Source of the DNA: Verrucomicrobiaceae bacterium
GTDB taxonomy: Bacteria > Verrucomicrobiota > Verrucomicrobiia > Verrucomicrobiales > Verrucomicrobiaceae
Length of the DNA stretch: 64,000 nt
Assembly (NCBI GenBank): GCA_016795485.1
Contig: JAEUHM010000054.1
Span: 62,001-126,000 of the forward strand
Direction: 5' to 3'
Under the pieces are notes generated by a model. It saw only the letters and a list, made by a program, of their open reading frames with translations. It was not told where the DNA came from and did not search any database. This document shows, piece by piece, positions 53,503-59,465 of this stretch (position 1 is its first letter; each line of letters begins with the position of its first letter). A program made the position numbers and the translations under genes.

Positions 53503-53994
53503 TTAGGCGTTGGAATGCACCGCGGCCTCAATGGCAGCGATGTCGATCTTGGACATGTTCATCATGACCTCAAAGGCTCGTTTGGCGACTGCACGGTCTG
53601 GGTTCTTGAAGGCTTGAGTCAGCGCCACTGGCGTGATCTGCCAGTTCAGCCCCCATTTGTCTTTGCACCAGCCGCACTGGCTTTCCTCGCCGCCATTGCT
53701 GACGATCGCGTTCCAGTAGCGGTCGGTCTCGGCCTGATCCTGGGTGGCAACTTGAAATGAAAACGCCCAGTTGTGCGCCACACCACGGCCGCCATTGAGC
53801 CCGATGCATGGAATGCCCATCACCGTGAACTCCAGCGTCAGCACCTCGCCCTCTTTGCAGGATGGGTTGTCCGCAGGTGCACGATGGACTTCACCCACGA
53901 ATGAATCTGGAAACGTCTCGGCGTAAAATCGCGCCGCAGACTCAGCATCACGATCAAACCAGAGGCAGATCGTGTTCTTGGCAGGTTGAGTCAT
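53503..53994 (-). CDS. PhnB-like VOC-family protein
   Basis: A 163-residue PhnB/3-demethylubiquinone-methyltransferase-like VOC protein (the name is historical; these are not methyltransferases). Marks are ICLWFDRDAESAARFYAETF, a central FTVMGIPCIGLNGG strand, CGWCKDKWGLNWQITP and a helical C-terminal tail. It is the third VOC-fold gene of the cluster and lies 19 bases upstream of the SRPBCC gene. Confidence 0.9.
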   Translation of the reverse strand: MTQPAKNTICLWFDRDAESAARFYAETFPDSFVGEVHRAPADNPSCKEGEVLTLEFTVMGIPCIGLNGGRGVAHNWAFSFQVATQDQAETDRYWNAIVSNGGEESQCGWCKDKWGLNWQITPVALTQAFKNPDRAVAKRAFEVMMNMSKIDIAAIEAAVHSNA

Positions 53995-54022
53995 GACAGG
54001 TGGTGTTCTGGTGTGTCAAAAG

Positions 54023-54054
54023 TCTGCATTCAGAAGTCAGCAATCATTTATTCA
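54023..54054. repeat. 32-bp AT-rich repeat, copy B
   Basis: Matches 26 of 32 bases of copy A (51385-51416). It lies in the 116-base gap between the PhnB-like and DUF1579-like genes. A further related TGATTGCTGAATGGTGAA string occurs at about 54093-54110. No gene fits in this gap. Confidence 0.6.
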
Positions 54055-54110
54055 GTGGCCTCAGCCTATTGAGCCAAGCCAAGTGGATCATTTGATTGCT
54101 GAATGGTGAA

Positions 54111-54641
54111 CTACTGCCTGGTGAAAATGACTGGTGGACCGCAGGGAGAAGCTTTGCCGTCCTTCCAGGACACACCTTCGACCTTGAAGTGGTTCGCGTC
54201 CACGAACGTGTAGGTCGCGCCGTGCATGTGCATGTCCTTCTGCACATTCAGGCCGGGCGTTGTGGTCAGATCAAAGGTGAGCGAGTCAGCCGTCTGCTTT
54301 ACCAACTTCATGCGTGGCTGGTTCCGCAGCATGCAGTAGTGCGTCATCGTGAGCTTCCCATCCACGTCATGATAGACGCTCAGCATCTCCATCGGCGTGC
54401 CAGCAGCGAAACGCTCTTCCACCACGGAATCGCCAGCGATCAGGCGGAACTCTGTCTTCATCAAACCCATCTCAGGGGATTCGCCGGTCCACTTGCCCAC
54501 TAGCGACTTCATGCGCTCAAAGGCAGCAGAGCCTTTATACGGTGGCATCTCCATGCACGCGGTTTGGGTGGACTTGCCAGTCTGGCATGAGGTTAGCGCC
54601 GCAAGGGCAGCGAGACAGAGGATACGGATCGTGTTATTCAT
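54111..54641 (-). CDS. DUF1579-like lipoprotein
   Basis: A 176-residue protein starting at MNNTIRILCLAALAALTSCQ, a lipoprotein signal with lipobox LTSC. The mature part has SLVGKWTGESPEMGLMKTEF and MTHYCMLRNQPRMKLV, which fit the DUF1579 beta-barrel family. Upstream in-frame ATGs (54719, 54677) would bury the signal and are rejected. It is the first gene of the minus-strand small-protein cluster; a promoter should lie in 54642-54812, shared with the divergent phosphodiesterase gene. I could not see a convincing ECF42-type promoter there. Confidence 0.82.
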   Translation of the reverse strand: MNNTIRILCLAALAALTSCQTGKSTQTACMEMPPYKGSAAFERMKSLVGKWTGESPEMGLMKTEFRLIAGDSVVEERFAAGTPMEMLSVYHDVDGKLTMTHYCMLRNQPRMKLVKQTADSLTFDLTTTPGLNVQKDMHMHGATYTFVDANHFKVEGVSWKDGKASPCGPPVIFTRQ

Positions 54642-54812
54642 GAGAGCGTTGGGTGAGCGGTGAGGTAGACAGGACATCCCGTCAAACCATCGACGAACGA
54701 ACCAGAGCCGCGAGGACATGAAAGTTGATTTTTTCTTCGATATTCATGCCTCCAATCCCAAAACAGGAGCGACATGGCTCGATTTTGCTAGAAAACAAGG
54801 CACCATGGCCGG

Positions 54813-55832
54813 ATGACGATCTCACGACTTCTGCTTTGGCTGGTGCTGCCGGTGGCCGCTTTCGCCCACGGGCCGGGCAATGCAGGCACTTTCAGTGGCA
54901 AACGCGTGCTTTTCATCGGGATCGATGGTTGTCGCGCAGATGCGGTGACGACGGCCATCGAGCGAGGCATGGCACCTCAGTTGAAAGCCATCAGCCAGGA
55001 CAAAAACGGCCTCCTCACGCTGAAATGCTATGCAGGCGGTGACCTCGGCAAGCCTACGCACCAACCGACCGTCAGCGGGCCGGGATGGACCAGCCTACTC
55101 ACCGGGGTGTGGATGAATCAGCACGGCGTGAAGGACAACCGATTCATCGGCGGTCGTATGCGGACTTACTGCCACTTCATGCGGCGTATCAAAGAGGTGC
55201 GGCCAAAGGCTTTTTGTGCATCGTTTACCGACTGGCCGCCCATTCATGACTTCATTGCCGACGGCTCTCGGGACAACGGCAAAGAGTTCCTTGATGTAAA
55301 GTTCACCTGCGTGCCTGACTCAAAGCGCCACTTCATCGACAACCCGGAGAAAGACATCGAGGTGCGCGACGAAGCACTCAAAACACTCCGCAATCACAAC
55401 CCAGACGCGATGTTCGTCTATTTCGGTCAGGTCGATGAGTTTGGGCATGGCGCAGTGGATTCACGGGCGAACTTCTCTCCCGACAGCACGCTCTATTTGA
55501 ATGCCATCAGCCATGTGGACTCTCATGTGGGTGAACTCATCCGCGCCATGCGCTCCAGGCCCAAGTTTGCGGAAGAAGACTGGCTCGTGCTCATCACCAC
55601 CGACCACGGTGGTCGTGGCAACAGCCATGGCGGTGACAGTGACGTTGAGCGGAACATCTGGCTCGTCGCCCATGGTGTAAATCTCTCGCGTGATCGCCTT
55701 CTTCACCACCCGGTACCGCAAACCGCACTGGTGCCGATGATCTACGCGCATCTCGGCATCACGCCCAAACCCGAGTGGACGCCAGAGCCTCCAAAGCCCC
55801 CTCCCAGCCCTGAACCCGCCAAGAAACCATGA
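54813..55832 (+). CDS. Secreted alkaline phosphatase / type I phosphodiesterase superfamily protein
   Basis: A 339-residue exported protein (signal LLLWLVLPVAAFA) of the alkaline-phosphatase superfamily, nucleotide pyrophosphatase/phosphodiesterase branch. Metal sites: GIDGCRADA (D38), DEFGHGAVDS and TTDHGGRGNSHG. The nucleophile position appears to be Ser in QPTVSGPGW (about 88), where relatives often have Thr. A Pro-rich tail (EPPKPPPSPEPAKKP) ends it. Substrate could be a phosphodiester or a sulfate/phosphonate ester. It has its own promoter, divergent from the small-protein cluster. Confidence 0.8.
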   Translation: MTISRLLLWLVLPVAAFAHGPGNAGTFSGKRVLFIGIDGCRADAVTTAIERGMAPQLKAISQDKNGLLTLKCYAGGDLGKPTHQPTVSGPGWTSLLTGVWMNQHGVKDNRFIGGRMRTYCHFMRRIKEVRPKAFCASFTDWPPIHDFIADGSRDNGKEFLDVKFTCVPDSKRHFIDNPEKDIEVRDEALKTLRNHNPDAMFVYFGQVDEFGHGAVDSRANFSPDSTLYLNAISHVDSHVGELIRAMRSRPKFAEEDWLVLITTDHGGRGNSHGGDSDVERNIWLVAHGVNLSRDRLLHHPVPQTALVPMIYAHLGITPKPEWTPEPPKPPPSPEPAKKP

Positions 55833-55948
55833 AGAACCCGCTAGTCTTCTCGATCAACATCTTGAAGCATTTCCGCCGTGGAGTCCGCTGGGCATGAACG
55901 CGCGGGCGGTTTGTGATTCGCGAGTTTTGGATTAGAAAGACAATACTC

Positions 55949-56572
55949 ATGCCTGTTTGGATCGAATACTTTGCGGTCGCTGTCTGCGCCATCACTGCTG
56001 TGCTCGCAGCCGAGGGAAAGCACGTGGATTTATTCGGCGTGCTCGTCCTAGCGCTCGTCACCGCCGTCGGCGGCGGCACGATTCGCGACTTATGCCTCGG
56101 CGTGCGTCCCGTTTTCTGGATCGAGCAGCCGCAAGTCGTTTGGACGGCACTCATCGCCGCAGCCGTGACCTTTGTGATCGTGCGCTTCACACATCTACCC
56201 TCGCGCCTGCTAGATGTGGCAGATGCATTTGGCCTAGCGCTGTTTGGCATCGCCGGCACGGAGAAGGCACTCGCGTTTGGCTCGCCCGGCATCGTAGCCG
56301 TGCTCCTCGGGATCGTCACCGGTGTAGCTGGCGGCATTTTACGCGATGTTCTTCGGCGCGAGATCCCGTGGGTGTTCCAAGCGGAGGTGAACTTCTACGC
56401 GACCGCCGTCTTTGCCGGTGCCGTAGTGTTTGTGCTGCTTCGCGAATACCTACCCGCCTCTGAAACGCACCGCTACATCGGCATGACCGTGATCCTCCTC
56501 ATGAGACTCGCCGCCATGCGCTGGAACCTCCGCCTGCCGACCTATCGCGCAAGAACCACGCGAACGCAGTGA
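55949..56572 (+). CDS. TRIC/UPF0126-family membrane protein
   Basis: A 207-residue inner-membrane protein with about seven hydrophobic helices and the two repeat motifs GGGTIRD and GGILRDVL, the glycine/arginine elements of the prokaryotic trimeric intracellular cation channel (UPF0126, YadS/YicG) family. These form homotrimeric K+ or glycine-associated channels. I start at 55949 (MPVWIEYFAVAVCA), the normal N-terminus; 55913 is in frame and adds 12 residues. Length is typical. Confidence 0.92.
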   Translation: MPVWIEYFAVAVCAITAVLAAEGKHVDLFGVLVLALVTAVGGGTIRDLCLGVRPVFWIEQPQVVWTALIAAAVTFVIVRFTHLPSRLLDVADAFGLALFGIAGTEKALAFGSPGIVAVLLGIVTGVAGGILRDVLRREIPWVFQAEVNFYATAVFAGAVVFVLLREYLPASETHRYIGMTVILLMRLAAMRWNLRLPTYRARTTRTQ

Positions 56573-56597
56573 CCGAGCGGCCTCCGCCACCCAGTCC

Positions 56598-57590
56598 TCA
56601 CGGCCGCGGCTCTGGCGGCACCTTGAGCAAGCTATCAATCACAGACTCCACGTGCCGGTCGTTGCCGGGCTTTTTGAGAAGGTGATGGTGCGTGCCATCG
56701 GCGAGGCTTTTCCATTTGAAGGAGCAATCTTGGGCGATGTCCATCGTGCCGGGTGCGGAAATGTTCCAGCAGTCTCGCAAACCGCGCACGGCGTAGAGCA
56801 CGGTGACGAGATCGGCCACATGCCGCGTGCGGCCGGGGCCGCCGAGATAGACCTCGTAGGCGCGGCGCACGGGATTTTCCTTTGGCGTGTTGATGAGCAC
56901 GGCTCCGGCCTGCAATCCGCTGGGGATGGAGCACACCTCGCGTCCGGCGAAATCAAGGCGCGTGGGCCAGTGGCGGATCACTTCCACGGCGGAGGCGGAA
57001 TCGCGGCGGAAGTTCACGTTGTCGAGCTTCAGATCATCCACCGGCGGGCTGCCCATGAAGTTCCCGCCCATGCACACGTAGCTCCGCACCTTCGCTCGGA
57101 TGAGGTCCATGCCGCTGACGTGGCCGTCGGTGGCGGGGAGTTGCATGAGATTCCGCAAGTTCGTGAGGTAGCCGACGGTGACGAGTGTCACGGAGCCATC
57201 CGGCTGCTTCTCCAAGACATCGCGGTAGATCGTCAGCGCATCCGGCGGCTGCTGGCCGTTTTTGAAACGATGCGTGAACTCCGCTGCGAGACTTTGCGTG
57301 AAGCGAGATTTTTCATTCACACCCGGCCCCTTGACCGTGCCCACGGGAAGATCAGGCCGATGGTAGTAGCGATTGATGGCATCAATGGCCGCGCAAGCCG
57401 TCGGATTGAGCGAGCTGGACACGGTGGCGAGGATCTCGCACTCGCCCTGGTCCGCCAGCACATGCAGCACGGCGAGCGCGCCCGCGTCATCGCAATCCGT
57501 GGCCATGTCCGTGTCGAAAAAGATCCGCACCGGCTCGCCGCGGGCGGCGGTGCTGAGGAGGATGAGGCACAAGAGGAGGTGGAGTTTCAT
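56598..57590 (-). CDS. Secreted nucleoside hydrolase-family protein
   Basis: A 330-residue protein with a signal peptide (LLLCLILLSTAARG) and the nucleoside-hydrolase calcium motif in the form DTDMATDCDDAGAL (D26-D35), as in the exported planctomycete/verrucomicrobial subgroup. Further barrel residues are in LVTVGYLTNLRNL and VCMGGNFM, with a late Asp near RHVADLVTVLYAV. It cleaves the N-glycosidic bond of nucleosides, or related ribosides, outside the cytoplasm. Its start overlaps the stop of the upstream relative by 4 bases. The DNA is notably GC-rich. Confidence 0.86.
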   Translation of the reverse strand: MKLHLLLCLILLSTAARGEPVRIFFDTDMATDCDDAGALAVLHVLADQGECEILATVSSSLNPTACAAIDAINRYYHRPDLPVGTVKGPGVNEKSRFTQSLAAEFTHRFKNGQQPPDALTIYRDVLEKQPDGSVTLVTVGYLTNLRNLMQLPATDGHVSGMDLIRAKVRSYVCMGGNFMGSPPVDDLKLDNVNFRRDSASAVEVIRHWPTRLDFAGREVCSIPSGLQAGAVLINTPKENPVRRAYEVYLGGPGRTRHVADLVTVLYAVRGLRDCWNISAPGTMDIAQDCSFKWKSLADGTHHHLLKKPGNDRHVESVIDSLLKVPPEPRP

Positions 57591-58738
57591 TTTCCGAGTT
57601 CAGCGCTGAGATTGGTGAGGACGGACTCCATCACGGAACGGTAATCGGTATCTGTGACCGGACGGTGGAAGACTTTCACCTGCGAATCCGCCGCCGCGCC
57701 CTTCACATCGATCTCCAGTGACTTCAGCGGCTCTTTCGGCTTCACGTTGGCTGGCACGAAGGTGAAGAGATCGACCTTCGCATCGGCGATGCCCTGACGC
57801 TCCGCCTCGGCGGGCTGTAGCGCGTGAAAATCCGCGATGCCCTTCCGGTAGATGCTTCTCCCGGCCGCATGCACAAACGGCGCGGTGCACCAGATGAAGC
57901 GCCCGCCATCGCCTGCGATCCCGCGCGGCGTGGGGATCTTCTGCTGCTCCTTGTCGAGAAACGGAAGGTGCGGCTCCTTGGAGGCCGTGAGGCAATAAAT
58001 AAAATAGTTCTGCACCGGCAGACTGCCCGCGCGAATGATGCGCTGCTCGTGAATCCAGAAGTTCGTCGAATACGGGCCTCCCGGCGCTCGCTCGGACATC
58101 TTCGGTCGCGTGCTGCACCAGTAGATCGGCACGCCCGTCTCAAACAGCCGGAAGAACGCGATGGGATCGAGCTCCACATTGTAGTCGATCTGTGCCGCCA
58201 CGCCCTTCTCGACGACAATGCCCGCGTTGCAGTAAATCGCCTTCACCTTCTGGCGAAACAGCTCCGGGTCGCGGTTAAACGCCGCGGCGAAATCACGGCA
58301 GCTGCCATTGAGGAACAGCGTGACCTTCTGCTCCGATGCACGCAGCTCGCTGAGCATCATCTCGATGCTCGCCTGGTTCTCCGGAGGCTGCTGCAAACCC
58401 TGGTCCGTGGCGCTGCTGAGCTTCTGAGGCAGTCCCGGGCCGTATTTCACCTGCCGTCCCGTGATGCGCATGAGTTGCTCCAGCGGCGGCCTGCCGATGC
58501 GATGCCGGAATTCTGCCTTCACCTCCGGCCCCACCTGCCGGCCGAGCCCGTTGTCGAGAATGACGCAGCGGATATCGAACTCCTTCATCGCAAACAGCAC
58601 CGCCGTGTCGAAGTGGTCATCCGGATCACTCGGCGGATGATACAGGTCCGTCGAGTAGATGATGGGCACACGGGTCTCTGCCAACACCAGCATTGGAATC
58701 AGAAGAACGCAGGCGAGAAAAAGACGTTTTGGATTCAT
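57587..58738 (-). CDS. Secreted nucleoside-hydrolase-like protein, diverged
   Basis: A 383-residue exported protein (signal LFLACVLLIPMLVLA). The N-terminus STDLYHPPSDPDDHFDTAVL has the D-x(n)-DD arrangement of nucleoside hydrolases with a longer loop, and strands such as VTLFLNGSCRDFA and AIYCNAGIVVEKG continue the fold. It is distant from its neighbour and may act on another substrate. Stop and start of the pair overlap (ATGA), so the two are made together, perhaps as a heteromer or successive steps. GC-rich, giving long spurious frames on the other strand. Confidence 0.7.
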   Translation of the reverse strand: MNPKRLFLACVLLIPMLVLAETRVPIIYSTDLYHPPSDPDDHFDTAVLFAMKEFDIRCVILDNGLGRQVGPEVKAEFRHRIGRPPLEQLMRITGRQVKYGPGLPQKLSSATDQGLQQPPENQASIEMMLSELRASEQKVTLFLNGSCRDFAAAFNRDPELFRQKVKAIYCNAGIVVEKGVAAQIDYNVELDPIAFFRLFETGVPIYWCSTRPKMSERAPGGPYSTNFWIHEQRIIRAGSLPVQNYFIYCLTASKEPHLPFLDKEQQKIPTPRGIAGDGGRFIWCTAPFVHAAGRSIYRKGIADFHALQPAEAERQGIADAKVDLFTFVPANVKPKEPLKSLEIDVKGAAADSQVKVFHRPVTDTDYRSVMESVLTNLSAELGK

Positions 58739-58870
58739 GCGTGCCCACTCACATACGTCCGGAGAGCGCTCATGTATCCGTCAGTGAGGAAGACTCTTCT
58801 CCCTTAGTTCCTGAATCCGCCTAGGCATCCGGTCGCCAACGCACTTTGAGCACTCCTGGAATGCGCCACT

Positions 58871-59145
58871 GCCAATTGGTAGGACGACGCTTCCAATTGG
58901 CAAAACCGTGCCGCCAATTGGCAGAATGGCACTTACCCTTGGCAAAACCGCGCCGCCAATTGGCAGAATGGCGCTTCCAATTGGCAAAACCGTGCCGCCA
59001 ATTGACAGAACGGCGCTTCCCCTTGGCAAAACCGCGCCGCCAATTGACAGAATGGCACTTACCCTTGGCAAAACCGCTCCGCCAATTGGTATGACGGCGC
59101 TTACCCTTGGCAAAACCGTGCCGCCAATTGGCAAAATGGCGCTGC
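58871..59145. repeat. 42-bp tandem repeat array (six units plus partial)
   Basis: Units start at 58871, 58913, 58955, 58997, 59039 and 59081, each exactly 42 bp, followed by a decayed seventh from 59123. Each unit is two 21-bp halves, the first with CCAATTGR and the second with CCAATTGG or CCCTTGG followed by CAAAACCG. Because 42 is divisible by 3, several frames stay open through the array. The bases 58739-58870 before it hold nothing I can name. Confidence 0.9.
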
Positions 59146-59225
59146 CAACGTCAAAAACGCCCTTTTCAGGCCATTTTGGCCCAGTTTTGCCCTCCCACAG
59201 GCCAAAACCACCCCCCGCCGCCCTA

Positions 59226-59324
59226 AAAGTAGTTATGCGCTTCAGCGCGTAACCACTCCGCCCGGCGACTCGCTGCCTTCTCTCCCACGCCAAGTCTGTG
59301 CGAGCTGAAGCTCCGCACTACTTT
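59226..59324. repeat. 99-bp terminally inverted repeat element, copy 1
   Basis: The ends are AAAGTAGT and ACTACTTT, perfect inverted repeats. Just inside them GCTTCAGC and GCTGAAGC are also inverted. 93 of 99 bases match copy 2, in the same orientation 127 bp away. It has no coding capacity and resembles a REP/MITE-type palindrome. Confidence 0.85.
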
Positions 59325-59352
59325 GCTACCGCCACTCCAAAGTCCGCCAGCG

Positions 59353-59451
59353 AAAGTAGTTATGCGCTTCAGCGCGTAACCACACCTCCCGCCGACTCGC
59401 TACCTTCTCTCCCATGCCAAGTCTGTGCGAGCTGAAGCTCTGCACTACTTT
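59353..59451. repeat. 99-bp terminally inverted repeat element, copy 2
   Basis: Same structure as copy 1: AAAGTAGT ends, internal GCTTCAGC/GCTGAAGC pair, 99 bp. Ends 14 bases from the stop codon of the kinase gene, so its transcript would carry this hairpin at the 3' end. Confidence 0.85.
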
Positions 59452-59465
59452 GCTGCCGCGCCTAT

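Noticed and set aside
54642..54812. Search for an ECF42-type promoter (TGTCGA-like -35) before the small-protein cluster
   Set aside because: I see no exact match on the minus strand, only partial resemblance such as CGTCGA; not enough to call.
55759..56337. 192-residue minus frame
   Set aside because: Opposite the phosphodiesterase-like tail and the TRIC gene; Thr/Ala/Pro-rich composition, no family.
56652..57644. 330-residue plus frame
   Set aside because: Antisense to the nucleoside hydrolase gene; no recognisable fold or signal.
57824..58807. 327-residue plus frame
   Set aside because: Antisense to the nucleoside-hydrolase-like gene, Arg/His/Leu-rich, produced by high GC.
58781..59293. 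Minus-strand frame of 170 residues with 14-residue repeats (SAILPIGG-type)
   Set aside because: It is created by the 42-bp tandem array, which is open in several frames at once. No signal peptide, ribosome site or known domain supports it as a gene.
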